DNA of 64,000 nt from Streptomyces cucumeris (lineage in GTDB: Bacteria > Actinomycetota > Actinomycetes > Streptomycetales > Streptomycetaceae), in assembly GCF_024295805.1 (NCBI RefSeq), contig NZ_JANCLX010000040.1, positions 1 through 64,000 of the forward strand, given 5' to 3'. The notes below the pieces were generated by a model that ran no database searches, had not been told where the DNA came from, and saw nothing but the letters and a program-made list of their open reading frames with translations. Both the position numbers and the translations under genes were made by a program. Shown here piece after piece: positions 26,718-34,327 of this stretch (position 1 is its first letter; each line of letters opens with the position of its first letter).

Positions 26718-27680
26718 TCACTCGTTGGCCGCGTCGCCGTCCGCGTTCCTCCGCAGCGCTCTGAGCGACGCGGCGTCACGGTAGCCGACCTGGTGGGCGA
26801 TGTCGGTTTCGCTGAGGGACGTGGTGCGGCGCAGATGGTCCGCCCGCTCGGCACGGAGTCTGCGCACCACCGCGTAGGGGGTGGTGTGCAGCCGCTCCCG
26901 CACCCGGCGCTCCAGGGTCCGCCGGGTGGCGCCCAGGGCGTGGGCGGCGTCCGCGACGGTGATCTCGCGCGCCAGATTGGCGCGGATCCAGCCTTCGAAG
27001 TCGGTGACCAGCGGGTCCTCATCGGCGAGGTAACCGGTGACGGCCCGCATGGTGTCGGTGGGGCGTTCATCGATGAGCAGGGCGGCCGCGGTGGCCCGCG
27101 CGAGCTGCGGGCTGACCCGCGCCACCAGGCTCATGGCCAGGTCGATATGGGCGAACGCCGCTCCGGCGGTGGTGACGGCTCCGTCGCGGACCACCATGCG
27201 GGACACCTCAAGACCCACCCCGGGGTAGCGCCGCCGGAAGACGTCGTACAGCCACCAACTGGTGGTGGCCTGAAGGCCGTCGAGCAGCCCGGCCTCGGCG
27301 AGGACGAAGGTGCCCGTGCATGCCGCGGCCAGTTCCCGGCCGTCCGCGGACCAGTCCCGCAGCGCGGCGCGCAGCGCCCGTACGTCCTCGCGCATCAGGG
27401 CGTCCACGAGGGTGGCGGGACCTTCGGCGGACAGCGCGGGGACCAGCAGCATGTCCACCGATCCGTCCGCCGCGCACTCCTCCAGGGTGAGGTCCACCGG
27501 CACCAGCAGTCCGCCCGCGGTCGGGACCGGGTCGCGGGTGGGCGAGACGGTCACGGCGGTCACGGCGGGGATCTCGGGGTCGGTCTGACGGCGGGCGGCG
27601 TTCGCCGTCCGCAACACGTCCAGGACGGTCGTGACACCCGAGTCCCAGCACCCCCGCAGCACCACCACTCCGATGTTCAT
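26718..27680 (-). CDS. GlxA-type transcriptional regulator (DJ-1/PfpI domain + AraC HTH)
   Basis: 320 aa from ATG 27680 (GGAG 11 bases upstream); the open frame runs 38 poor codons further. Residues 1-190 form the class I glutamine-amidotransferase-like sensor fold: MNIGVVVLRGCWDSGVTTVLDVL, VDMLLVPALSAEGP and AAACTGTFVLAEAGLLDG with the elbow Cys in ACTGTF, then TTSWWLYDVFRRRYPGV. The C-terminal AraC domain (about 225-320) has TVADAAHALGATRRTLERRV, a first HTH, and SETDIAHQVGYRDAASLRAL, a second. Its gene is divergent from a CrtC-like gene with a 94-base shared promoter region, so it probably controls that gene. Confidence 0.92.
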   Translation of the reverse strand: MNIGVVVLRGCWDSGVTTVLDVLRTANAARRQTDPEIPAVTAVTVSPTRDPVPTAGGLLVPVDLTLEECAADGSVDMLLVPALSAEGPATLVDALMREDVRALRAALRDWSADGRELAAACTGTFVLAEAGLLDGLQATTSWWLYDVFRRRYPGVGLEVSRMVVRDGAVTTAGAAFAHIDLAMSLVARVSPQLARATAAALLIDERPTDTMRAVTGYLADEDPLVTDFEGWIRANLAREITVADAAHALGATRRTLERRVRERLHTTPYAVVRRLRAERADHLRRTTSLSETDIAHQVGYRDAASLRALRRNADGDAANE

Positions 27681-27707
27681 GTCGCAGACGCTCCGTTCGA
27701 TGTCGCA
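27679..27707 (-). promoter_or_regulatory. Twice-repeated TGCGACAT upstream of the GlxA-type regulator
   Basis: TGCGACAT (minus strand) occurs at 27686-27679, overlapping the start codon, and at 27707-27700, with centres 21 bp apart or two helical turns. Directly repeated half-sites at this spacing fit an AraC-type dimer. The rest of the 27681-27774 gap holds AAAGGA for the rightward gene. Confidence 0.35.
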
Positions 27708-27774
27708 TTCACCGCCGACGGTGTTCCTACGGTAAGTGCCACCCCACCGTTCCGGCCCTTGAAAGGACACCACC

Positions 27775-28866
27775 GTGCACGCTGTGATCGGCACCCTGCC
27801 GCACCACTACCGGCGGCTGAACCTCACCCCCGGCGTCGTGCAGCCGTGGGAGGACGGGCTGCGTACGGCCGCCGCGGACGGCACCTTCGAGTGGTGGTAC
27901 TGCGACGCGCACCTCGAGGACGGTTCCACCCTGACCATCGAATTCCACACCAAACCGCCCTACGTCTCCCCCAAGGCGCCCCTCACCCCGTTCGTACTGC
28001 TGACGCTGACCCACCCCGACGGATCGCGGACCGACCGGACCTACCTCGGGGAGCCCTCGGACTTCACCGCGTCGGCCGAGGGCTGTGACGTGGCCATCGG
28101 CCCCCAGGTGTTCCGCGGCGGTCCCGACGGCTACACCGTTCACGTCGAGATCGAGGACACCGTCGTCGATCTGGCCCTGACAGCCGAGGTTCCGCCGTGG
28201 CGGCCGGAGACCGGCCACGTCTTCTTCGGTGAGGACGAGGAGCACTACATCGCCTGGCTCCCCGTCGTCACCCGGGGTCATGTCGAAGCCACCGTGACCA
28301 TCGACGGTGTGACCAGCCGGCTGACCGGCAGCGGCTACCACGACCACAACTGGGGCAACATCGCTCCCCGCAAGGTGCTCGACCACTGGTACTGGGGGCG
28401 GGCCCGGCTGGGCGACCACACCGTCGTCACCCTGATGTTCGTCAGCCACGAGCGCTACGGCAAGGCGGTCCTGCCCGCCGTCCTGGTGGCGGAGTCGGGG
28501 CGGGTCATCACCTCGGCGGTCGGCGCCGACGCGGTCGGCTTCGCGGAGGACGAGGTGTTCGTCCACCCCGACAGCGGCGTCGAGGTGGCGGGGCGGCTCA
28601 CCTACCGGGTCGGTGAGGGGAGTTCGACGTACACGATCACCTTCGACCGCGACAAGGACGCGTTCCTCCTCGACTTCGGCACCGCCGGTGCCTACCACCG
28701 CTTCATCGGTGAGGTGACCCTGCGCCATGAGCTGTCCGACGGCGATGGCCCGAGCGCGACCGTACGGGGCCGGACCCTCTGGGAGCTGCTGCACTTCGCG
28801 GGAAAGGCGGCGGGAACGGACGGAGGGGGCGGGGCGGGTATCCCGGTGATCGGCCACCAGGCGTGA
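27775..28866 (+). CDS. CrtC/AttH lipocalin-like protein (hydroxyneurosporene synthase family)
   Basis: 363 aa from GTG 27775 with AAAGGA upstream. GTFEWWYCDAHLEDGSTLTIEFHT is the typical opening of the CrtC/AttH two-lipocalin fold. GSGYHDHNWGNIAP, then LDHWYWGRARLGDHTVV, are the conserved central motifs, with an acidic/His cluster suited to water addition. CrtC enzymes hydrate carotenoid double bonds, but most actinobacterial relatives are uncharacterised and no carotenoid genes lie nearby, so a carotenoid role should not be assumed. There is no signal peptide. Expression probably depends on the divergent GlxA-type regulator. Confidence 0.88.
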   Translation: MHAVIGTLPHHYRRLNLTPGVVQPWEDGLRTAAADGTFEWWYCDAHLEDGSTLTIEFHTKPPYVSPKAPLTPFVLLTLTHPDGSRTDRTYLGEPSDFTASAEGCDVAIGPQVFRGGPDGYTVHVEIEDTVVDLALTAEVPPWRPETGHVFFGEDEEHYIAWLPVVTRGHVEATVTIDGVTSRLTGSGYHDHNWGNIAPRKVLDHWYWGRARLGDHTVVTLMFVSHERYGKAVLPAVLVAESGRVITSAVGADAVGFAEDEVFVHPDSGVEVAGRLTYRVGEGSSTYTITFDRDKDAFLLDFGTAGAYHRFIGEVTLRHELSDGDGPSATVRGRTLWELLHFAGKAAGTDGGGGAGIPVIGHQA

Positions 28867-29043
28867 CCACCGGCGCCCGTGGCCCGTGGCCCGGGGCTCC
28901 GGAAGGGGCGGCGGACGACGGTCGGTTGACTCCCTCCGCCCCCGCCGAACGCCCCGCGGCACCGTTCCCCCGTACGGTCACCGCGCCGACGGCACCGCCG
29001 ACCGTGCGGGCGACGGCGTTGACGCCGTTGCCGTGTCCATCTC

Positions 29044-29289
29044 GTGGTCTGCGCCGCCCTGCTGGTGTGGGCGCTCGTGGACACCTACCGCGACAGCTCG
29101 GGCGAGTCCATGGCGGGTGTCATCCCGCTGCTGGCGACGACCCCCGTCAGCTTCGCGGTGGCCGTACTGCCGGAGCACGAGACGATGTTCATCGCCGCCG
29201 TCGCCCTCGGGGCGCTGGTCAACGCCACGGTCATCGGCTGGTGCTCCCGCGCCCTGCGCCACGGCGACCGCACGGACCCGGCAGCCTGA
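29044..29289 (+). CDS. Small two-helix membrane protein, possibly N-terminally truncated (SCO4225-like)
   Basis: 81 aa from GTG 29044. The sequence VVCAALLVWALVDTYRDSSG, followed by MAGVIPLLATTPVSFAVAVLP and an AAVALGALVNATVIGWCSRAL helix, gives two to three membrane segments. The frame is blocked by a stop at 29020 and no ribosome site precedes the GTG. Family members, from memory, have a longer N-terminus, so either the start is atypical or the 5' part is decayed. The 28867-29043 segment shows no convincing gene. Confidence 0.5.
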   Translation: MVCAALLVWALVDTYRDSSGESMAGVIPLLATTPVSFAVAVLPEHETMFIAAVALGALVNATVIGWCSRALRHGDRTDPAA

Positions 29290-29333
29290 ACCCACCGCGA
29301 CCGAGGCGATTCGCCCCGACGCCGGGCGCGTCA

Positions 29334-29352
29334 CGAGGTTAGGCGACCCTAA
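29334..29352. promoter_or_regulatory. Iron-box-like (DmdR1/IdeR-type) operator before the 29374 gene
   Basis: CGAGGTTAGGCGACCCTAA contains the inverted repeat GGTTAGG-N4-CCTAACC and, by my count, agrees at 14 of 19 positions with the Streptomyces DmdR1 iron box (TTAGGTTAGGCTCACCTAA, from memory). A -10-like TACCCT follows at 29361-29366, 7 bases before the ATG, so the box would cover the -35 region of a leaderless promoter. Confidence 0.55.
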
Positions 29353-29373
29353 CCCAGCGGTACCCTCGGGTCC

Positions 29374-29910
29374 ATGCCCCTCTCGGAGCTGCTGAGGATC
29401 AGCCTTGTCTGCGCCGCGGCTCTCGTCGCGCTGTTCAGCGGAAGTATCATCGGCTCGCTGTTGATCGCCCCGGACGCGCTCGCGCCGGACTATCCGCGGG
29501 CGATCCGGGAGCGGTACGGAACGCAGAGCGCACGGGGCAAGCGGGCGGCGGCCGTTGCCGGCGGGGTGAACCTGCTGGCGTTCATCGCCGTACCGGTGGC
29601 GGGAGTTCACGCACTGCACCGCGACACGGACGGGACCCTCGGCTTCTGGCCCCCGTTCACGCTGGGCACGATCTGTTTCCTGGCCATCACCCTCTTCGAC
29701 CTGCTGGTCCTGGACTGGTGGCTGTTCTGCACGGTCCAGCCCCGCTTCATGGTCCTCCCCGGCACGCAGGGCATGCCCGAATACCGGGACTACGGCTTCC
29801 ACGTCCGGGTACTCCTCCCACGCCCGGTGCCCTGGCCACTCCTGGCCATCCCCGGATACGGGGCGGCCGTCGGAACGATCGGCTGCCTGACGGAAGCCGT
29901 CACCGGCTGA
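29374..29910 (+). CDS. Conserved-looking four-helix membrane protein
   Basis: 178 aa from ATG 29374. Hydrophobic segments lie at about 8-32 (ISLVCAAALVALFSGSIIGS), 60-80 (VAGGVNLLAFIAVPVAGVHAL), 95-120 (LGTICFLAITLFDLLVLDWW) and 150-172 (VPWPLLAIPGYGAAVGTIGC). The middle loop DYPRAIRERYGTQSARGKR is basic and presumably cytoplasmic. I do not recognise a transport or enzymatic motif. The iron-box-like sequence upstream suggests iron-dependent expression, in which case a metal or siderophore-related role is conceivable; that is inference only. Confidence 0.82.
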   Translation: MPLSELLRISLVCAAALVALFSGSIIGSLLIAPDALAPDYPRAIRERYGTQSARGKRAAAVAGGVNLLAFIAVPVAGVHALHRDTDGTLGFWPPFTLGTICFLAITLFDLLVLDWWLFCTVQPRFMVLPGTQGMPEYRDYGFHVRVLLPRPVPWPLLAIPGYGAAVGTIGCLTEAVTG

Positions 29911-30071
29911 CGCGTTGATCACCCTCTGTGGCCATCGCGCAATTCTGAGCCATATCTGAGGCGGAATCATGGCCTCCCTCACAGCGGCGAGGTGCTCCCC
30001 TTGCTTGGATGGATCCCGCGCCGGGGCCGCCCGTCGGCCGTCGGTGATCCGCGAGCCGCAGAGGGGGAACG

Positions 30072-31094
30072 ATGGGTCGGGGACAATCGCTGCGCGTGAC
30101 CGCCTGTGCCGTGGTGGCAGGCACCCTCGTCGCAGGGGCCGGATGCACGGCGGATGAAGACAAGAAGGCGGATCCGGCCATGTCGCCGGAGGCCCGCGCC
30201 TATCTGTCATCGGCACTGACCTTCATGGAGAAGAACGCGCTCCACCGTCGCACGATCGATTGGAAACGGCTGCGCCGCACCGCGTACACGCAGGCCCGGG
30301 AAGCGCGGAAGCCCGCGGACACCTACAGCGCGATCTATTCGGCCCTCAACTCGCTGGGCGACGGGCACAGCTTCCTATGGGATCCGAAGAAGACCGAAGC
30401 GGCGTACGGACCCTCGCCGAAGGTGATCGAGGGCCTGGAAGGCCGGTCGATGGGGGATCACATCGGCTATGTGTCCATCCCCGGTGTCACCGGAACCGAG
30501 AAGACGCTCCGGCGGTACGTACGACAGGGGCGCCGGGCCGTGGCGAAGGCGGACCGGGGGCGGGCCTGCGGCTGGGTCGTGGATCTGCGCGACAACAGGG
30601 GCGGAATCATGTGGCCGATGCTCGCCGTCGTCGGCCGGATCCTGGGCGACGGCCGCGTCGGGATGTTCGTGGACGCGAAAGGGGAGAAGACCGCGTGGAC
30701 CATCGAGAACGGCAACCCCGCCAATGAGGGGTACGACTGGGGCGCCAGCGAGCCCGTCGCCCACGATGACGCCCCGGTCGCGGTCCTCACCGGCCCGGAC
30801 ACGGGGAGCTCGGGCGAGGCCGTCCTGGTGGCCTTCCGCGGCCGGCCGGAGACACGGTCCTTCGGTGAACCCACCTCCGGGGTCCCCACCGGGAACACGT
30901 TGCACCGCCTCCCCGACGGAGCCCTCCTGGGTGTCACGACGGCCCGGGACGCGGACCGCACCGGCCGGACGTACGACGCGGCCATCCCACCCGACCAGGA
31001 CGTCCTCGTCCCCCTGATCCGCGGGGAAGCCCATGAGGACCGGGCGCTGACCACGGCGAAGAACTGGCTGCTGAAGCGACCCGCCTGCCGGTGA
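30072..31094 (+). CDS. Exported S41-family (C-terminal-processing-like) peptidase domain protein
   Basis: 340 aa from ATG 30072 (GAGGGGGAAC upstream). The N-terminus has a basic start, a hydrophobic core and a Cys at 25 (GTLVAGAGCTADEDKK), suggesting a lipoprotein, though Gly at -3 is an atypical lipobox. The body follows the S41 tail-specific protease domain: ALNSLGDGHSFLW, GYVSIPGVTG, CGWVVDLRDNRGGIMWPMLA and TGPDTGSSGEAVLVAFRG with the nucleophile region at Ser246/Ser247, then SFGEPTSGVPTGN. The PDZ domain of true Ctp enzymes is absent, as in short S41 proteins of actinobacteria. It probably acts outside the membrane on peptides. The 160-base gap before it shows no clear elements. Confidence 0.88.
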   Translation: MGRGQSLRVTACAVVAGTLVAGAGCTADEDKKADPAMSPEARAYLSSALTFMEKNALHRRTIDWKRLRRTAYTQAREARKPADTYSAIYSALNSLGDGHSFLWDPKKTEAAYGPSPKVIEGLEGRSMGDHIGYVSIPGVTGTEKTLRRYVRQGRRAVAKADRGRACGWVVDLRDNRGGIMWPMLAVVGRILGDGRVGMFVDAKGEKTAWTIENGNPANEGYDWGASEPVAHDDAPVAVLTGPDTGSSGEAVLVAFRGRPETRSFGEPTSGVPTGNTLHRLPDGALLGVTTARDADRTGRTYDAAIPPDQDVLVPLIRGEAHEDRALTTAKNWLLKRPACR

Positions 31095-31112
31095 GCGGCA
31101 TGCTCCCACCGG

Positions 31113-31646
31113 TCACCCGTCACCGGGCGGGCCCGGGCGCTCCATCCGGGAGAGCCAGGTGGTGAGCAGTGTTTCGAGGGTCTCGGCCTCCTCGGCCGTG
31201 AGGAGCCCCAGCAGATGTCGCTCATTGCGCATATGGTCGGTGAACGCCTGGTCGATCAGTTCGCGGCCCGGGGTGGTGAGGGCGACGATCCGGCCGCGCT
31301 GGTCGTCGGCGGAGCGGCGGCGGGTGACGAGTCCGGCCCGCTCCAGGCGGTCGATCCGCTTCGTCATCGCACCGGTGGTGACCATGGTGTGCGCGGCGAG
31401 TTCGCCGGGGGCCCGCTCGAAGGGCTCACCGGCGCGGCGCAGCGCGCACAGCACATCGAACTCCCCCTCACCGAGACCGTAGCGGCCGTACACCCGGCAG
31501 AGCTCTTCGGTGAGCTGCCCGGCCAGCCGGTGGAGCCGGCCGATCACGCCTTGCGGGGAGACGTCGACGTCGGGCCGTTCACGACGCCAGTCGGCCTGGA
31601 TGCGGGCCACGCGGTCCAGCGGTTGCCTGTCTGCCATGCCTCCCAT
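31113..31646 (-). CDS. MarR-family regulator divergent from an EamA exporter
   Basis: 177 aa from ATG 31646 with GGAAG 5 bases upstream; ATG 31637 would place GGAGG only one base away and is less likely. Winged-helix core: FDVLCALRRAGEPFERAPGELAAHTMVTTGAMTKRIDRLERAGLV with wing RRRSADDQRGRIVALTTPG, then a dimerisation helix ending ETLETLLTTWLSRME. Only 31 bases separate its start from the divergent EamA start, and two near-identical palindromes occupy that space. This is a classic arrangement in which the regulator represses itself and the exporter until a ligand binds. Confidence 0.92.
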   Translation of the reverse strand: MGGMADRQPLDRVARIQADWRRERPDVDVSPQGVIGRLHRLAGQLTEELCRVYGRYGLGEGEFDVLCALRRAGEPFERAPGELAAHTMVTTGAMTKRIDRLERAGLVTRRRSADDQRGRIVALTTPGRELIDQAFTDHMRNERHLLGLLTAEEAETLETLLTTWLSRMERPGPPGDG

Positions 31647-31648
31647 AG

Positions 31649-31666
31649 TAGCTTCCGGGGAAGTTA
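31649..31666. promoter_or_regulatory. MarR operator site 1
   Basis: TAGCTTCCGGGGAAGTTA is an 18-bp inverted repeat with one mismatched pair (AGCTTCC versus GGAAGTT). It abuts the MarR start codon and contains that gene's ribosome site. Its centre is 21 bp, two helical turns, from site 2. Confidence 0.7.
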
Positions 31667-31668
31667 TA

Positions 31669-31688
31669 TTAGCTTCCATGGAAGCTAA
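31669..31688. promoter_or_regulatory. MarR operator site 2, perfect palindrome over the EamA start codon
   Basis: TTAGCTTCCATGGAAGCTAA is a perfect 20-bp palindrome whose central ATG is the EamA start (31678). TATATT at 31665-31670 lies 7 bases before that ATG, so the exporter is probably expressed from a leaderless transcript whose start site the bound regulator would cover. Confidence 0.75.
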
Positions 31689-32607
31689 TGCGCGATGGGT
31701 GGCACTGACGGCGGTCGCTCCGGTGGCATGGGGCACCAACTACTTCGTCACCCACGCGTTCCTCCCGGCGGACCATCCGCTGTACGGGGCCGCGCTGCGG
31801 GCGCTCCCCGCGGGGCTGGTGCTGCTCGCCCTGTGCCGACGGCGGTCGCATGGCGCGTGGTGGTGGCGATCCGCGGTGCTGGGCCTGCTCAATGTGAGCG
31901 TGTTCTTCGTCCTCGTCTACGTCGCTTCCCAGCTGCTGCCGACGAGCGTGGCCTCGACCGTCATGGCGGTGTCCCCGCTGACGATGATGCTGATCGCCTG
32001 GCCCCTGGTGTCCGAGCGGCCCCGGGCCACGCACCTCGCCGGGGCCGGGACCGGGCTTGCGGGGGTGTGCCTGATGCTGCTCACCGGGGCGGACGGGGTG
32101 AGCGGCCCGGGGGTGCTCGCCTCGGCCGCCGCCGTGCTGGTGTCGTCCTTCGGCCACGTCCTGACCAAACGGTGGAGCGCGGACATCGATGTGGTCGCCT
32201 CGACCGCCTGGCAGCTCACCGCCGGAGGTCTGTTCCTCCTCCCGGTCGCCGCGGCCGTGGAGGGCCCTCCCCCCGCGCTCTCCGGTCCGGCGCTCCTCGC
32301 CTTCGGTTATGTCTCACTGATCGCCACCGCACTGGCCTTCGCCGCCTGGTTCACCGGGCTGCGCCATCTGCCCGCGGCCACCGTGGGACTGGTCGGACTG
32401 CTCAACCCGGTCACCGGTGTGCTGCTCGGCACGGTGGTCGCCGCGGAGGTGCTGACCGTCCAACAGCTGTGCGGACTGGTGCTCGTCCTCGCCGGGGTCG
32501 CCCTCGGCCGTCCCACGCGGACACGTGGAACCCCCGCCACCGGGCCCGCGACACCACACGGGGCCGCGCCCTCGGATCGGGCGCGGCCCCGGGAACGCCT
32601 CCGGTGA
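31678..32607 (+). CDS. EamA/DMT-family exporter
   Basis: 309 aa, about ten membrane helices in two EamA repeats: VALTAVAPVAWGTNYFVTH opens the first (about 5-140) and VLASAAAVLVSSFGHVLTKRW the second (about 143-280). Motifs include ALRALPAGLVLLAL, VAVSPLTMMLIAWPLVSERP and LVGLLNPVTGVLLGTVVAAE, typical of drug/metabolite transporters. The last 30 residues are hydrophilic (TRTRGTPATGPATPHGAAPS) and are encoded over a terminator-like hairpin. It is controlled by the divergent MarR regulator. Substrate is unknown; efflux of a toxic small molecule is likely. Confidence 0.92.
   Translation: MEANARWVALTAVAPVAWGTNYFVTHAFLPADHPLYGAALRALPAGLVLLALCRRRSHGAWWWRSAVLGLLNVSVFFVLVYVASQLLPTSVASTVMAVSPLTMMLIAWPLVSERPRATHLAGAGTGLAGVCLMLLTGADGVSGPGVLASAAAVLVSSFGHVLTKRWSADIDVVASTAWQLTAGGLFLLPVAAAVEGPPPALSGPALLAFGYVSLIATALAFAAWFTGLRHLPAATVGLVGLLNPVTGVLLGTVVAAEVLTVQQLCGLVLVLAGVALGRPTRTRGTPATGPATPHGAAPSDRARPRERLR
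32560..32590 (+). terminator. Terminator-like hairpin inside the 3' end of the EamA gene
   Basis: GGGGCCGCGCCC (32560-32571) and its exact complement (32579-32590) flank a 7-base loop, ending 17 bases before the stop codon at 32605-32607. The convergent catalase gene ends at 32631, so this single hairpin may terminate both. Confidence 0.6.
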
Positions 32608-32630
32608 GGTGAGGTGGTGGCGTCGTCGGC

Positions 32631-34154
32631 TCAGGCTTTGCGCTGCATGCTCTCCCGCGCGGAGTTGCCCTGCTGCGCTGCCTTCGGATCCTTCTCCTCC
32701 GCCTTGGCGCGCACATCCCGCTCGATCCGGGCGCCGACGGTCGGGTCGATATTGCGCCAGTACTCGAACGCCCGTTGCAGTACCGGCTCGGTGACACCGT
32801 CGAGCAGATGCCCCACGACGTTGTCCACCAGCCGTTCACGCGCTCCGTCGTCCAGCACCTCGCGCACCATCGTCCCGGCCTGGCCCCAGTCGTCGTCCTC
32901 CGGGTGCGAGACATAGGCCGCCCGGGTGATCTCGCCGTCCGCGTACCAGCTCGGCGGGTTGCCGTAGCGCTCGGTGTCGGCCGCCGGTCCGCCCTTGGAG
33001 TTGGGCGCGTACACCGGATCCGTGGTGTTGCGGTAGGCCATCGCCCCGTCCTTGGAGTAGGTGTGCACGGGGGCGAGCGGAGAGTTGACGGGAAGCTGCT
33101 GGTAGTTGGCGCCGATACGGTGGCGGTGGGCATCGGCGTACGAGAAGAGCCGGGCCAGGAGCATACGGTCGGGGCTCGGCCCGATACCCGGTACGAGGTT
33201 GTTCGGCTGGAACGCGGCCTGCTCGATCTCGGCGTGGTTGTCGGTGGGGTTGCGGTCCAGGGTCATCCTGCCGACCTCGATGAGCGGGTAGTCGGCGTGC
33301 GGCCAGACCTTGGTCAGGTCGAACGGGTTGAACCGGTAGCCCGGCGCGTCCGCGTACGGCATCACCTGCACGTACAGGGTCCAGCTCGGACACTTCCCGT
33401 CCCGGATGTGTTCGAACAGATCGCGGGTGTGGTAGTCGGTGTCGGCTGCGGCCATCTGGTCGGCCTCGTGCTGGGTGAAGAACTCGATGCCCTGGTCGGT
33501 CTTGAAGTGGTACTTGACCCAGAAGCGCTCACCGGCGGCATTGATCCACATGTAGGTGTGCGAGGTGTAGCCGTTCATATGGCGCCAGCTCCGCGGGATG
33601 CCGCGGTCGCCCATCAGCCAGGTGACCTGGTGGGCGGACTCGGGTGAGAGGGTCCAGAAGTCCCACTGCATGTCGTGGTCGCGCAGGTTGTTGTCGGCGC
33701 GGCGCTTCTGGGACCGGATGAAGTGCTGGAACTTCATCGGATCCTTGACGAAGAAGATCGGCGTGTTGTTGCCGACCATGTCGTAGTTGCCCTCGGTGGT
33801 GTAGAACTTCACCGCGAAGCCGCGCGGGTCGCGCCAGGTGTCCGGGCTGCCGCGCTCACCGGCCACGGTGGAGAACCGAGTCACCAGTTCGGTCCTGGTG
33901 CCGGGCTGGAACAGCGCGGCCTTGGTGTAGCCGCTCACATCGCCGGTCACCTGGAAGTGTCCGAACGCGCCACTGCCCTTCGCGTGGGGCTGCCGTTCGG
34001 GAATGCGTTCCCGGTTGAACTGGGCCATCTGCTCGATCAGATAGGCGTCCTGGAGCAGGACCGGCCCACCGGGTCCGACGGTCAGGGAGTGTTCATCACT
34101 CTCGACGGGGATGCCGGCATCCGTCGTCGTCGGGTTGCGGTCCGCGTTCGCCAT
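32631..34154 (-). CDS. Monofunctional heme catalase (small-subunit type)
   Basis: 507 aa from ATG 34154, preceded by AAGGAGAGA. The catalytic His is His57 in IPERQPHAKGSGAFG, the distal Asn is in YDMVGNNTPIFFVKDP, and the heme-ligating Tyr339 is in LARLFSYADAHRHRIG; all three are present. The length and the NADPH-type core (AVKFYTTEGNYDMVGNN, FWVKYHFKTDQGIEFF, GRMTLDRNPTDNHAEIEQ) fit clade 3 small-subunit catalases, which decompose hydrogen peroxide in the cytoplasm. The cupin gene lies upstream on the same strand, 173 bases away with a weak hairpin between, so they may be separate units. No obvious OxyR or CatR site was recognised. Confidence 0.97.
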   Translation of the reverse strand: MANADRNPTTTDAGIPVESDEHSLTVGPGGPVLLQDAYLIEQMAQFNRERIPERQPHAKGSGAFGHFQVTGDVSGYTKAALFQPGTRTELVTRFSTVAGERGSPDTWRDPRGFAVKFYTTEGNYDMVGNNTPIFFVKDPMKFQHFIRSQKRRADNNLRDHDMQWDFWTLSPESAHQVTWLMGDRGIPRSWRHMNGYTSHTYMWINAAGERFWVKYHFKTDQGIEFFTQHEADQMAAADTDYHTRDLFEHIRDGKCPSWTLYVQVMPYADAPGYRFNPFDLTKVWPHADYPLIEVGRMTLDRNPTDNHAEIEQAAFQPNNLVPGIGPSPDRMLLARLFSYADAHRHRIGANYQQLPVNSPLAPVHTYSKDGAMAYRNTTDPVYAPNSKGGPAADTERYGNPPSWYADGEITRAAYVSHPEDDDWGQAGTMVREVLDDGARERLVDNVVGHLLDGVTEPVLQRAFEYWRNIDPTVGARIERDVRAKAEEKDPKAAQQGNSARESMQRKA

Positions 34155-34291
34155 CGCTGGTCTCTCCTTCGTCTCGCGGGCACCTCTCACAGCGGTCGGT
34201 ACGACCGCAGTCAACCCGGCCGCCACCGCTCACCGTCCGCGCTGAAGCCATGTCCCGGCACGAGTGGCCCCTACCGGAACCCGTCAAACAT

Positions 34292-34310
34292 CACGGGCAG
34301 GCTCCCCGTG
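34292..34310 (-). terminator. Weak hairpin after the cupin gene
   Basis: CACGGG (34292-34297) pairs with CCCGTG (34305-34310) across a 7-base loop, 18 bases past the cupin stop on the minus strand. It is a short stem, so a terminator role is tentative. Confidence 0.35.
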
Positions 34311-34327
34311 CCCATCGGGACGGCCGG

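Noticed and set aside
28863..29342. 159- and 169-codon open frames after the CrtC-like gene
   Set aside because: Pro/Arg-rich shadows; only the short membrane-type frame at 29044 looks like a gene, and that with low confidence.
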